Below the pieces are notes generated by a model, which did not search any database, was not told where the DNA came from, and worked only from the letters and a program-made list of their open reading frames with translations. A stretch of DNA of 64,000 nucleotides from Physcomitrium patens. Its lineage: Eukaryota > Streptophyta > Bryopsida > Funariales > Funariaceae. The stretch spans positions 13,517,869 to 13,581,868 of the forward strand of contig NC_037271.1 of assembly GCF_000002425.4 (NCBI RefSeq). Reading direction: 5' to 3'. The translations under genes and the position numbers were made by a program. This document shows positions 1 through 13,484 of this stretch, in pieces; position 1 is the first letter of the stretch, and the number at the start of each line of letters is the position of its first letter.

Positions 1-1900
1 GTCGATTTTCTCTAAAGTTGCACCCGACCTTGAGATATCTACTTCATGTAGATAGCACCCCAAAACAAGTGTGTCAATACAGGGCAGACTTACAGCTTTT
101 GTCTCGTCCCAACAGCCTATCATTGGCAGTGAGCCAACAATATGAGGAACAAGATTTAGTGGTAAGGGTTGGTAATCCAGTTGATTCATTTTCAGAGCTA
201 CGAACAGTTGGCATCCTGAGAGATCGCTTGAAGTCACGAATTGAGCTGATTCTTCCTTACCCATGATGTCCGATGTTTCCAAATAGAGATCGCTACATTC
301 AATATGATGATCAATGAAATTGGATATTCTCTTGGAAGAGTTCCACCTGATAGGACTAATTCTGGCGCAATTGCCACCCAGATGACAATCTCAATGTCTT
401 AAGAAAAGTGCATTGATGAAGTCGTTCTTCATCTGAATCCGCTCGCGATTGTAATCCGCCAGACCAGGAGTCAACTTACATTACTCACGCCCTGAAATTC
501 AGAGCAACCTACAGAGTCAACACTCATGTTCAAAAAGCAACGAATTTATGTTTTACTTTGTGCTGTGAGCACAAAGGTTGACAGATTAGTAATCGCCGTT
601 GTACCAGACGGAGACTGTCAGATATCCTGGTAATACATGACCTTACAGTGAGCCCGTTCCGCAACCAAGAATAACATCGGAGGAAGAAATTTCATTTACA
701 GTACGAGTTCCTTTCCCTATCTGCTTGCAAAGAAGCAACTCAATGCAGTTCGATAACATGAAAAATTTGTGTTCATAACAACATTCTAAGCGATCGGGCA
801 TAAGGATCCTATTCCGAAACCTCAAAATTTTGCAGTATACGTGACGGCCGCCATAGCCACAAAACGTGCAAGTGCCAAATCAAACGCTACCCATTGCAAC
901 CACTCCCATTCTCCACGTTTTCCTCTGGGTACGTCTCCGCACGAACACTGCACGTGGACGCCAAATTTCGAGCAATCCGTTGCCAGAGATGATAACAACA
1001 TAAACTAAACCAAGGACGACATAACTGATCAAACAACTCCTTGTTACCAGCAGTCCTGCTCCTCACTATCTCTACCTTGAATTCGCTACGCTCCTGTACT
1101 GGCTCACGCTCCGATGGCGCAAAAAACAGTTGTAGAGGATCTAAAACATACTCAGCTCGACTTAACAAACACGACAGAAAGCTGCACAACACGGGATCAC
1201 AAACCATCGAAAGCTCAAACCTCATTAAACTTCAATGTCTACAACAAAAACATGCAAGAAATTGAGCCAGAAGTGCTTTTTCAAGGCCAGGATCGCGCTC
1301 CGATCAGGCGTGAGCTGCGGTTGTAATGCAACCATGTCCAAAAGCACGCACGCACTCACTCACTCACTCATTTGCAACCATTGCACCAAACACGACGCAA
1401 GAAGATTCAAAGTGCGCAAATGCAAAGATTATCTATACAGAACCAAAATAATTACGAAAAATTCCGGTCAACAACAACAACAGTACCTGAATGATGCCAA
1501 GTAAAGAAGGCGATCCCCTCGGGATTCAGCTTCACAAAATTTGCGTTACAAAATGCACCAAGCATGGATCGTGCTGTGTGTGAGCTCTTTCTTCAAGGGA
1601 CGCCGCCGTGCCCGTCGGTCTCCAAAAACGTTCGTCCCAATTTTGGACGATCGTTGTGCACCGTCTCGTCCATGAGAACGAAACGTGGGCGTTTGGACGA
1701 GAAACAGCGAAATGACACGGATAAGAAGGTGCGTCGGCCACCTCAGTGGCAGATAAGGGCAACTGAACTTGACGTCCCTTGTTCCTTTTCCCACTTCCCG
1801 ACAAAACATTCTTGCTAATTTTGGGCTTGTTTATCACGTGCGTTCACACTGCGGTGCACCATGCGTGCTGGAGCTTACCTTGTTTGCTATGTTTGTTCTG
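1..1900. other. GC-richer unassigned region, no supported gene
   Basis: This stretch is visibly richer in G+C than the AT-rich DNA that follows. Short ORFs of up to about 110 codons occur on both strands. None has a recognisable domain, they overlap one another in conflicting frames, and none shows a convincing start or splice pattern. A short ACTC-type microsatellite lies near 1350-1370. It could be decayed genic or intergenic sequence or part of a non-coding transcript; the sequence alone does not decide. Confidence 0.4.
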
Positions 1901-2225
1901 TTTATATCCATGAAATCCCAGAAGATATATTATTACATTTTAAATCATCATATATATGGAAGAGTTAAAGATGAATACATTTTTATTTTTGAAGCACCTT
2001 TCCTGAATCATTAAAAATAATAAAATAATAAAATTTGAGGATATTTATAATTCAAATATTTTTCCTTTTTCTTTCTATTCTATATTTTATAAAAATCAAA
2101 AAGCATGAAAAAATTGTAAAATTTATATTCTTAAATTTTACTTTTAAAAAAGTTTTTTTTTGTGCTAAAGTTTGCTAAGGAATTGCAAAAAACAAATGAA
2201 ATTTGGAATTTTTTCAATGAAACCG

Positions 2226-2257
2226 TATATATACACACACACACACATATATATATG
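2226..2257. repeat. (TA)n(CA)n(TA)n microsatellite
   Basis: A TA run passes into a CA run and back into TA. It is a compound dinucleotide repeat with no other annotation. Confidence 0.9.
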
Positions 2258-2990
2258 AAATCTGAAAAAAACATTCCTTAAAAACACTCTTACAACATTA
2301 ATGCTTAAGGCTAAATTTACATTGATAATTTCGAATATGCTTGTAAAAAAATTAAAAATTACATTATATATTCTATGTAAGCAACAAATTGTATGATTTG
2401 TTTTCTATTAATGTACAAGAAATGCCAGTTCCTACATATGTTCGTTGAAAATTCTTTGTCAGAAAATATATTTATTGTAAAATAAATATATACAGATATA
2501 TATAGAAGCAATCTATTTTTGCAAAAACTATTCTTTGTCAATTGAAATGCTTCCATAAGATTTGGTCATTGTCAAGATGGCTTTGCTTGTTGACTATATA
2601 GATTCAATGAAATAAATTTATCTTTAAACAAAAAGTATAGAGCAACCTTCATACAAGAAATTTGGTCTCAAGGAATTTAATAAGATATGAACAAATTAGT
2701 TGGAAAGCCTTAAAAAAAAGTTTGACAAACATCCCAACACATGAGAAATCTTTATTTTTTATTTTTAAATGAAACAAATTTTGAATGACAACAACTCAAC
2801 TTGTTCTAGAATATATTAGGTGACGAACTAGAACTTTAGAGCACCACAATGTGGCTTTATAATACATGAAAGCATAGTTGAGTAGATAGCAATAGCCTTA
2901 ACTCTGCCCACATGCATACCAAAAGTTATGTTGTCTTTTTATACCTTGTTTCATCTTATCAATGAATTGGATATACTTTGTTTTTAAGTC

Positions 2991-3018
2991 AATATATATA
3001 TATATATATATATATATT
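2991..3018. repeat. (AT)n microsatellite
   Basis: An uninterrupted AT dinucleotide run of about 14 units in AT-rich non-coding DNA. Confidence 0.9.
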
Positions 3019-3075
3019 ATTCATGGTTAATATTAGTAAATTAATTTATAATTATTTTAGATAAAAATGATGTAT

Positions 3076-3099
3076 TTATATATATATATATATATATAA
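3076..3099. repeat. (TA)n microsatellite
   Basis: A TA dinucleotide run about 60 bp after the previous one. Confidence 0.85.
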
Positions 3100-3523
3100 T
3101 CTTTTATTTTATTTTCTTGATTAAAAAGTAAAATTGCAAGTCATTAAAAAATATTAAAAAAATATATCATGGAGAAATTTATCACAAAGAAACAACAGTT
3201 TTAATCTCAAAACATTTCTTTATAATGTCAAAAAAAATATTACTAATGTTTTTCTATAAATATGGAAAATTTTAAATGATAATGTTTGACATTTTCTTGC
3301 TTATGATTAAAAGATTTGTCTTGTTTTCTTTTATTTAATATTTTTGAACTGTAATTTATTTCAGGATATTGAAAGTAATTTGAAAATTTAATCTATTTCT
3401 TTCTTGAATCATTCATGGAATTTTTGTACAAAAAAACTAGGTATAAACAAATAAGATATCAGATTATCTTACTAATAGTTGATCAATAAAGCTTTCCTAT
3501 AAATGACGATTTATATGTATGTG

Positions 3524-3528
<5 letters not shown>

Positions 3529-3555
<27 letters not shown>
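3529..3555. repeat. (AT)n microsatellite
   Basis: An AT dinucleotide run preceded by a TATG/TGTA stretch. The small ORF that covers it is low-complexity and not a gene. Confidence 0.9.
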
Positions 3556-6500
3556 ACATCCAAGTTTTCCATATTATCATTCAATTTTTAAGTGTGTTAA
3601 ACTTGAATTTATTTTTAGTTTTGAAGCCTGCATCTTTTTTAGGCACCACAAAGGTCTTTTTGTCTCAACATACATTTGATAATCCTCAATGTTTTTTAAA
3701 TTTTTTGTATGAGATGCAATAATCAAAATAATACAGTAACATGCTCTAACAAACTATAGGATGATTTGTAACATAAGAAGTACAAGAAATAAATATTCAT
3801 ATTAATGAATGAATGAGGTTCTGGTGCTTTGTGAAAACGTTTGTTGAATGCATAGCAAAAATGTGATGCAACATTTTATTTTATTTTATTTTATTTTTGA
3901 AAAAATCACTACAAAGATAATCTTGCACCCAATTGCAACCACAATGCCAAAACTAAAATTATTTCTTTCCACAAAAAGAATCACTGTTCAAAATTCCTAA
4001 TGAATCAAAACAAAATCTCGTTTTCAAAGCATCTTCTTAACTTTTTGAAATGATTCACCTATTCACACATGGATTTTGTGAGAACTTCTTTTCATCCAGT
4101 TAATGTATCACACCCACATGTACACTTGTGTTTGAAAAAAATACTTTATCAAATCTCATGTACAATAGCGCAAATCTCCATGAGAAGTAATACAATATCA
4201 TGGATTTTATTATTATTATTATTATTGTTTTTGAAAGGTTGTGTAACCTAACCCTTCCCACCACAACAGGAATAGATCCACTAAAATGTCGATTCCTTAT
4301 AACCGCCAGCCCCAAACCAATGAACCCCAAACCCGTCAGTCCCTCATTCCACGATCCCCAAAACCGCGACTCTTAAACCGTGAAACTTTGAACCGTGGAC
4401 CTTAATACCGAGAACGTGCTCTTCTTCCGCGTCGTGGATTCGGATATGGTGTCGCCGTTGATGAGCCCGATCTGGAAGCAAGCTTGCGGGATCTTCTCCG
4501 TGAGCCGATGATCGATCGTTGCCGATAGTGATGACGAGGAGCGCATGGAGGAGTCGACGAGCACAACTGGAAGATTACAACAACAAACAACATCAAACAG
4601 TGCCCCTAGCAACGAACGATCGGCGGCTCCAGGTGTTCAGATCCCATTCCGAGACTGTCCTTGTACCCACCTCGGAATTGCGCCGACTGCCGCAAATTCC
4701 TGCCAATCGAGGCTCCATGGATTTCTCATCATGTCAAACATGCGTCAGGGTCCCACTTCGAATGTCCCTCATTTTGCTGTCAGTTTCTGCCCTTCGTTGC
4801 TAGAGTTGGGGACTTCGGAGCTTGTCTGAGCGAAAATCGCGCATCGACAGCATCGTTATTGTTGATGAGGGGTTTCCTCGGTGTTAGAACGATGGTCAGC
4901 ACCTTTCCCTGCTTGCTTGTTCCAATCTGTGGCCCTCTGTACGTTGGGTGCGTCGCCGCGCATCTTGTCCGCGATCTCTGATCTATTCATTTAGCATCCG
5001 AAACATTCCCAATTTAATGCATCCGATCCATTTCGCTCTGCCAGCTCCACTCTCGGAGTCAAGTTTAGTAACTGCTGTGAGGATCTCTCCGTGAGCGTCT
5101 CATCTGGGCACAACTCTCCAGCTATGGCTATGATTGGTGTGTTCACATCGCAACATCACACGTCAGCTTTAATGCCGCAGCTCTTGTTTCGAACCGTGGA
5201 GGATTTTTCATCGCTAAGCATATGCAATGGAAAGACACCTGCACCTCGCACCCAGAATTGAAGTGTGCATACTAGAAGTCTGCTAACTGCTATTTGTGGA
5301 TTAAGAGAGAAAGGTTGCCTACATGGAGTAGTCTCAACGTGAATGCTGATGAATGCCGAAAATTGCAGTTAAACAATGGCAGCCAAGACGCCTCAAAGTC
5401 AATCGGTTTCAACGTCCAAGGCGATTCATGACAAGAACCCTGTTCATAGCGGTTTCCGTAAACCTTTAAACGGTGAACCAACTTCAAGACTGGCTAAAAT
5501 CAACGAACTTGCGACAAACTCCCCCTGATGATAACCTGTCTGCATGTTAGTAAGTTTCAACAAGCCTTGCCGTTGTAGAATTCAAGTCTAGCCAGTATCC
5601 GTATCTCCATGCAGGCAACCTCCGTATCTAAGCGCTTGGGCCGACACGCCGCGGGGATGGAGATCAGGGGCTGGAAATGTAGATTCAATGAGCATCAAGT
5701 TCGTTCATGGCCTGTTCAGATTAACTGGTCATGACATGCAATGACAGAAATAAGACAGAGTGCAGCAGGCCGATTTTCAGTTGTACTTGGATCTACTCCT
5801 GACATTGGGAATCGTTTGGTTGATACACTGTGCGAGATGCGTAGTATCCAATACGGATCTTCTTTTGGCAAATTGTTATTGCACATCAACTTTCAGTCCA
5901 AGTTCCTTTGCACGCAAGAAAGTAGAGCTTGTGGATTCTATGGTACAATCACCTCCAAAAAATACCCAACAGCTTTCAATATTGATGTTTTCTAAGAAAA
6001 CATTGGTGCTTTAAAGGCTGTCGGTTCACGTCGACACCTTGGATGAGAGAGTTCGAAGTGACAGCAGTACTGGTACTAAGCTAATCTCTCGTTTAACATG
6101 AATCGATGCAAATCGGAGTAACGATTTACTTGTGAGTTCATTCAGTGTGTAAATCTTTAAGTTTGCCAGTTGGTCGGAGGCGGTTTAGAGTTTCAACCCA
6201 ATAATGTACCAACATTTCCTTTCAGATACATGAATGAACTTGATAATCAAGCAAATATAATCTCATAGAGCACTGCTTTTCCGGCTCTGGTAAATGTGAA
6301 CTCATGTACGAGGGCCTAGCAAGAGGAACTGGCACTATGTCTCTTTTTTTCATGACTTCCTTGCCAAAGGTCACCATGTTGGGGATTCTTTCCAGAAAAA
6401 ATAAACACGTTGTTTTTTTTTTTTTTTGGTAGCTGCAGGGAATTGTATTTGAAACGCATCCATTGACTACAACATCCTCTAATTTTCTCATTACTTCACA

Positions 6501-7692
6501 ACTATTCCAGTGGAAACCTTACCTTACATTCAGTAACATGAGATGCTTCCATGGCAATTCAGAAGTTGCACGGAGTGTACTCTTTGCAATAATCGCTCAT
6601 AGCACTGAATGATCTGGAAGCAGAATGCTTCTACCTGTATAGTAGACCAATTTAACTTATTCTCATCACAAGAACAAAGGATTATTAAGATGGATGATTT
6701 CTTCTGTTTCTATCCACTGCCCTCAAGTCAAGACCTGCAATCTTGTCCGAGTCGCACAATATCAAACTTGAATTCATTTTTAACAGATTGTGAACCTGCA
6801 TCGAGGCAAGCTCCTCCGTAAAGCGAAAGAAGTGGAAGAATTTTCCAAAATTCTTACAGAAAGTCTTTTCAACCACAGTCAAACTGCATTGAATAAAATA
6901 TGTTGAAGGAAGGCATTGACTTGAAACTCTCAAATCTACATCGTCTTCCAGGGTGTTTATTGTGGTATTGGTGATGATCGCAAATTCAATCAAGATATGG
7001 TTGTCCAGTACCGATTTGGATAGTGTCTCACGTTCAGATCGAGGTGCCCATGTGACGAGAATCCACATTCTTCACACCATAAGGATCTGGCGTCATGTGG
7101 GCAAGCAAAAGAGCCAGTTTACATTCTGTAACTAGTCATGCAGCTTCGTCGCGGAAGCACTCATGAGATTAACCTGAGTGATGAAGTGGGTTAGTGTGAG
7201 CTTAGATCACTTATGTATTTGAGTGCGCGTATGAGTTTGTACCAACAACCCAATTTGTGTTATTTATATTTATTTTTAATCTTATGAACCTTGCAAATCA
7301 TACAAGTTCTTGCTTGAGAATACTGTAAAGAGACGGGAAGAAGTCTGCGAAACTAGTTTAGGCTCGTAAGTGACGACGTATCACAAAACTTAGCTCAGCA
7401 AAGCTGTCAATTCGATCTCATCGTGTTCTGCAATAAACATGAGGTTTGAGCAAGTCGTCTAGATTCACATTGTCATTAGGTACACACATCACAGCGCTTG
7501 AAAAATATCTTGGACACAGCAGACCCTCCTGCCGTCAGTGCACGGAACTGCGAAGCATTTTCACAGAACCTACGCTACTGGAAGCCCGCGAACACTCAAT
7601 CAGCCACATTCTCTAAGCATGTCGGAACCAAACAATCTTCTGTCAAAGCTTTTAATCGGAAAAATGTTTTTATTTTTGTCCGAATGAGAAAT

Positions 7693-7725
7693 TGAAAAAG
7701 AAAAAAAAAAAAAAAAAAAAAAAAA
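7693..7725. repeat. poly-A tract
   Basis: A run of about 30 A residues, interrupted near its start by single G residues. No recognisable SINE or LINE body lies upstream, so I annotate it only as a homopolymer. Confidence 0.85.
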
Positions 7726-8107
7726 GGGAGAAAAAACGAAACTGGAACATTGACAGGAGCAGGTTCGTGAATATAATCTCTGTCAATCTGAGATCGTTTC
7801 ACTTTGTCCTGGCTCTATTTTTTTCTGCTTCTGTAAGCAGGATAGGTTTGATTTAGAACCGAGAACATGTGCGCAGAAGACATTCTCCTTGAGCTGTGGG
7901 ATGATGCGACAACCTGTAGACCAGGCACGCACAGGCTCAGCTACAGTGTGAAGTTACCACTGGCTTTGTACCCTGGTGGCCTTTTCGGGACCACGGTCAC
8001 ATCGCCTTTGTCTGGATGCAGGAAAACTCCACAGGAATGTGTGGGGCTCACATTAACTTGACTGCTGTGATTCTTGGCAACAGCAAGAATGTGTCAAAGC
8101 TCATCAA

Positions 8108-8360
8108 AACACTCCCTTCCCCCTCCCCTCCCCTCCCCTACAAACACCACCCACCCATCCATCCATCTATCCATCCCCGCTTGTCTAGTTGCTGAGGTGG
8201 GTTTGTTTCCCTCCAGCCAGACTCTGATACCAGCTCCTCCCTCCCTCCCTCCCTCTCTAGGCCCTCTCTCCGCCTCTCTCTCTGTATCTGTCTCTCTTTC
8301 CCTTTCCCTTTCTGCTTTCCTTTTCTCTCTTCAATTCATCCACTCCATGTCGTGCTTTTT
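8108..8360. repeat. pyrimidine-rich tract (CCCT, CCAT and CT runs)
   Basis: A 250-bp stretch almost purely C and T on the + strand, with CCCTCC, CATC and CTCT runs. Such tracts are frequent in plant core promoters and 5' UTRs and would fit transcription to the right. No TATA box or start codon could be tied to it. Confidence 0.6.
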
Positions 8361-8480
8361 TTTCTTTCCCCCTCACTGTGTGAACTTGCCGCAAGCAAGA
8401 CAATAGGAGGAGAAGGAAGAGGAGGAGGATTCAACGCCCCTTTCTCTTCTCTGGTCAACAAACCAGTCCTGCCCAGGGGG

Positions 8481-8501
8481 GGCATGGCATGGCATGGCAT
8501 G
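8481..8501 (+). repeat. GGCAT pentanucleotide repeat
   Basis: Four tandem GGCAT units follow a run of seven G residues, in the GC-rich block between the pyrimidine tract and a purine-rich stretch. Confidence 0.85.
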
Positions 8502-8752
8502 ACAGGCAGCGTGGCGCTGGCGATGGAAGGCGAGACTGCAACCAACCCCTCACACAGAGAGAGGCAGAGAATGAGAGTGAGAGTGAGAGGTAGTAGTGGT
8601 GTGCTTTCGGGAGTGGGACTGATCCCGCAAGGACGGAGACCTCCGGGGGTTCAAGCAGAGGTACAGGGAGGGCAGGGGAATAATAACAATAATAATAATA
8701 ATACTAATAAAAAGGGGAAGAAGAAGACAGGAGGGAGCAGTGGCAGTGGTAG
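8482..8752 (+). other. candidate first exon (weak)
   Basis: A + strand open frame runs from an ATG near 8504 (a second ATG lies near 8523) through basic, Ser/Gly-rich sequence with a short poly-Asn run encoded by AAT/AAC repeats. It meets a GTAAGT-type donor near 8752, just before an in-frame stop. It lies downstream of a long CT-rich tract, as in many plant 5' leaders. No domain is recognisable and low complexity alone could keep the frame open. This is a hint, not a gene call. Confidence 0.15.
8683..8711 (+). repeat. (AAT)n trinucleotide repeat
   Basis: AATAAC/AAT units in tandem. They encode the poly-Asn run of the weak candidate exon in one frame. Confidence 0.8.
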
Positions 8753-9140
8753 TAAGTAAGAAGAGTGAAGTGAAGTAAAGGTGAAATAGAGAGCAGGTTG
8801 CCCCATTCCATCTGGTTGAGGCGTCGCTGTCGGTCCCCCTCCCTCCTCTTTTGTTGTGTTGCCTGCACATTCATACTATCTATCTATTCGCACAATACAT
8901 ACACATTACATTACTATATAATCCTCCTATACTACTACTTCTACTACGTCGCGATGGGAACAACACCAACAGCAATAACAACACATCCCAGAGAATCAGA
9001 TTCTTCCTCACTCACACAAACACACTCCCTCACTCTCTCTGCCAGCCTGCCTTCAAAAGTCTATCCATCCCCCGCCCATCCATCCATCAACTCACTCATT
9101 CATCCCTACCTCCCTCTCTCCCACTGCCACCCGTGCCAAG

Positions 9141-9160
9141 CCCGGCCCGGCCCGGCCCGA
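9141..9160. repeat. CCCGG pentanucleotide repeat
   Basis: Four tandem CCCGG units in a GC-rich segment, followed by CATC repeats. The GC-rich block ends about 100 bp further on. Confidence 0.85.
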
Positions 9161-10452
9161 CCATTGCGTCCATCCATCCATCCACGTGTATTTGATGAAT
9201 GTCGTCCGCTGTGGATGAGGGGTTGGGTTGTGAAGAAGGGGCATGAACTTGTTAGTTAGTTATTGATTGTATGATTAAGTTGAAGACTATTGAACAACAC
9301 TGAATGCCTTGTGCATTGTGAATTTGAAAGAAATGGTTTAATGGGTTGAGTAAACTCACCGATTAGATTTATTTGTTAAAAGTTTGAAATATTGTACTCA
9401 TTTTACATTCTAAAAATTAATAATTGCAATTAAAAATCTACATGTGAACTACACTATAATAAGTAATTGTATTTTAAAATGAGTTTCATTTCTTATACAT
9501 GATTTTAAAATTTTGAATCTACCTTGAAACACATCAATATCCCGAAATGACACCATTTTATTTTTATTAAATTGGTATAGAAAAAATTCAAATTATGTGC
9601 ATCAAAGAAATTATGCATTGAAAATAAAATGAAATAATTTTAAAGATCAAAATTTAAAAACATACCAAGGTCACAATGCCAAAATTATTAAAAACTAAAA
9701 CTAAACTAACCATACAACAAAAATATCCATGATGTAGAGTTTTAGAAGGTGAAATTAATAACAAGTAATTGTTTTGATAATGGATGCAAATACCTTGCAA
9801 TGACTGTCCATAAACTTCTTAAAAACGTTCCCAAAGCGGATAATGGAAATACCAATATGTATGTGTTTAAAAACCAAAGAAAACTAAGTACATTTAACAA
9901 CATGAAAAAATTGTTCTTCAAGTCAATTGCATTCTGAAACTAACAAAAGACTCATTATTAAAGAATTATTTGTAATAATATCACAACAAATCCAATAGAT
10001 ACAATATGATTCATAGAGCATAACCACATCAAGAAATTAAGAAAATAAATAAATATCTATAAAAATTAAACATAACTTGAAAACACATGAAAGTATGTGA
10101 TGTAAAACAATACATTTCACACGGCCATCCTCATGCACTCAAACTAAATCAACAAAATAATTTGTGATGAGTTTTTGTGATTCAAATCTGACACCATGTC
10201 TCTTCCTTGGTTAATTTTGTCTACTTTATTAGTAAAAAAAAAAAAAAAAAGGAAAAAAAAGCAAAAGACTGCTTTAATGAAGTTTATTATTCATTTAAAA
10301 AAAAAACTGATGAGACAAACTTTTATAAACAGTTGGTGTATGATGGTTATACTATTTCATGAATGGAGTAAAAATATACTATTTCTTAAGTGGTGATTGT
10401 AAAATTTGTAATTTCGATCTTTCAAGGTCTTCATGACTTGCACTCACAAGAA

Positions 10453-10481
10453 TCTATATATATATATATATATATATATAT
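10453..10481. repeat. (TA)n microsatellite
   Basis: An uninterrupted TA run of about 14 units. Confidence 0.9.
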
Positions 10482-11648
10482 CATTTCCTCAAAAATATGT
10501 TAATTATAATCTTAATTTGAACAAATGAAAAATATATGGAGTTTTATTAGGTGTATGTTTTCAATAAATGGTAGAATTTGGAATAAATTTTTTAAAACAA
10601 TCTTGTTCATTGAATTACAAATAAACAAAAATTGAATTCATCCCAAAAGACTATCATAAAAAAAAACTTGCAAGTTGTTTTGTTTCCACTCTCAAGGAAT
10701 GCCAACAACTCTCTTAAATTTTAAATCTATCCACTTTTTCAAACGTTTCAAGTTGTCTTCAAATAACTTTTCAACATGATGTGAAGATTATCCAAAGTGA
10801 CGTTTTTCTTTATCAAAAAACTGCCTTCATATACTAAAAAATAGCTAATTTAACATACTTTTATGAATGCCATTTTGTTCTCTGATTACAAACGATTCTG
10901 GAATTTAAATCCTTTCATTCTGACCAATCCTTTTTTCAAATCATGTGGGTTGAACAACTTCAAAAGATTATATATATAATTTTATTTATTTATTTATATA
11001 TTAATGAATAGATCAATTTTTTTACACTTTCTATAAAGTTATATATATATTAGAATTTTTCTTGTTTTTTCTTCTTCTTTTTCTTTCTTTGTTTTAAATT
11101 TTTATTTGTATAAACAAGAAGAATAAGAAATGAATTTCTTTTGATATCAAAGTTATTTTTAGTATATTACATAAGCATAAATAGATTTACATTTAAGCCC
11201 TAAATTTGATCATAATTAAATTCAATAAAATTAGATTCAGCTTTTACTTGGAACATCTGTATAAGAAGTATTGATGAATATGAGCATACTTTGAATCAAA
11301 TGATATGTACTCATCAGAATTTAGATTGTATCCAAATTTTGCGGTAGAATATTAGCTTCTATACTCATTAATGTATTACAAAAAAATTAGCATAAAAATT
11401 ATGAATGTAAGCATGACCATTAATTTTCAATTCTAAGATGAAAACCTTTTTCCTTAATCCAAATTAGAGGTCACAAATTTAAACTTCGTAAGTTTATTTT
11501 GATTAAAGTCATAAATACCGTTGCTTTTTAGGATTTTCTGTAGAAACAACTTTATACTTGCAGATCAAAATTGATTGTGGTCAAACACTTAAAACAATGT
11601 ATAAACTGACCAATAGTTCTTTTGGTGACTATTATTGAGTATAGAAGC

Positions 11649-11653
<5 letters not shown>

Positions 11654-11703
<50 letters not shown>
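11654..11703. repeat. (TA)n(TG)n compound microsatellite
   Basis: About 12 TA units pass directly into about 12 TG units. The ORF that spans it is low-complexity and not a gene. Confidence 0.9.
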
Positions 11704-13063
11704 TTACTTCATTCATGTATAATTTACACAAGCATCTATAAAAATGATAGAACTCTGATATCAAATATTCATTACTGGAATTATTGTGAACAAAAGTCGA
11801 TTATATGGAAATCTAAATAGATGAATTTTAAATTTAAAAATTATTATGTTGAGAAAATTAATAATTCACCTAACCTAAGACAATAATATTAACACGTTTC
11901 TGCTATGCTTAAATCACCATAAGAAGATAAAGAAATCCTCTAGTTTAAACACAAAATTAGGTTTTATTTTTTTTTATTTATTTTTTTATTTTTTATTAAA
12001 CAGTTCTGAATGATATTTTCTAGAACCTATTAATAATGAATATGATGTTTCTAAAATATGAATTTATTTTAAATTATAATTGTACATTTTATTTTTTTAT
12101 ATCAAGCACGGAATTTCTTTAAATCATTTCAAGCATAAACACTATACTCTAAGATTATAAATGTTTTAAGTGTTGTTTTATTATGTTGCAATTGATAGCA
12201 ATCATTTTATATGTAACTTTGAAATATATGATTATGTTCAAATCTTACGAATTCGGTCTTATACTGAGACTTTGTATAATGTCTGTTTTTTTGAATAATA
12301 ACCAAAACAAATCTTTAAAATCACACAAATAACTTCAGAATTACTAGTTAACAATAACAAAATGCTAGAATACATCAAATAAATATGTTGAAGATGCATG
12401 ATAATCATGTTATCTTCCAATAGATCTATGAATTTAGACCAATTGAGTCTTTTGATAAAATACATATCAATGGTTAATGCATGTTTCTTATAGTATTATT
12501 CACTTATTTATAACAGCATAATTATTTAAATTTTTTTTTGGATGTTTTTAAGACACTTGTAAATATTATAATATTAATTATAATATTCTAGACCATGTCA
12601 ATTACTAGAATGTATCCAATTCTTAGAATTCACCTTTTTTTTTGATATTATTACTATTCATAATTACTATTGCCCATATAAGTACAACATTCAATTACTA
12701 AGAGAACACATCTTATGTTAATTTTTTAAAATTCTAGTTTGTTTGTTTATTTATCAAATAGAATAGATATTTTTCTATTCAAGAAAAAAATTATGATTTT
12801 TATATAATAAGAATGCCTGCATTTGTCAACAGGTATATTTAATTTTTTTTTATTATATTCTTTTAAGAATGTATCAAAAAAATTATTCAAATTAACTTGC
12901 CAAGCTATAACTATATAAGCTATACTTTCAAGAAAACTATAAGAGATCATTATTATATTCACTAATAAAAATAACAGATTGTTTTATATGTCTTCATTAA
13001 ATGAAAATAAAAAAGGATTCTAAAATGTCAATAGGAAAATGAAAAAAAAATATTATTAATGTT

Positions 13064-13065
13064 AT

Positions 13066-13104
<39 letters not shown>

Positions 13105-13484
13105 GGTTTTTTTTCCAAAGAAAAGGAATTTTTTAAAAATTTTAACAAAAATTTTCCGGATTTTTTACCCCCAAGTCCCCCGTTGCAAAATCTCCCCTTT
13201 TACAAAAAAACCAATTGTTTCTTTTACAATTGGGTTAGGAAACTTCTTTAGAAATTTTGAAACTTCCTTGCCCAAAATTAACCAAAATTTTTTGATTCTT
13301 AAAATTTTAAAAAAAAATTTTTTTTTAAAAAGTTTTTTTTCCTGGAAAAATTTAAAAATTTTTAGCAAAAAAATCTTTTTTTTTTCCCTAAAAAAACCTT
13401 CCTTACTTCCTTCCTTCCTCCCTTAAAGGAAAAAAAAAAAGGGTTTTAAAATTCCCTTGGGAAAAGGAAAAAAAAAATTTTTTT

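Larger units (their letters stand above)
1900..4250. other. AT-rich intergenic DNA with TA microsatellites
   Basis: Strongly AT-rich, with frequent homopolymers and several TA tracts and no ORF that resembles a protein family. A TTTTA repeat lies near 3875-3897. I see no LTRs, TIRs or coding remnants here. Confidence 0.6.
4250..9260. other. GC-richer block, possible gene-flanking region
   Basis: Base composition rises sharply compared with both flanks. Many short overlapping ORFs occur on both strands and none matches a family I recognise. The distal 8.1-9.2 kb part is dominated by CT-rich tracts, GGCAT and CCCGG repeats and trinucleotide runs, which are common in plant promoters and 5' UTRs. 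No LTR, TIR or transposon protein is visible. A promoter, 5' leader or first exon of a gene is possible, but no coding sequence can be assigned. Confidence 0.35.

Noticed and set aside
4373-4981. Overlapping ORFs on both strands as a host gene
   Set aside because: No family match, conflicting frames and no convincing splice or start signals.
5741-6014. Two 84-codon ORFs as coding exons
   Set aside because: They overlap in different frames and neither contains a recognisable motif.
7596-7802. Minus-strand ORF with a poly-Phe run
   Set aside because: The run is the reverse of the poly-A tract at 7693-7725.
13064-13426. 120-codon ORF with many Phe, Lys and Leu residues
   Set aside because: It lies entirely in the smoothed artefact sequence and reflects homopolymers, not a gene.
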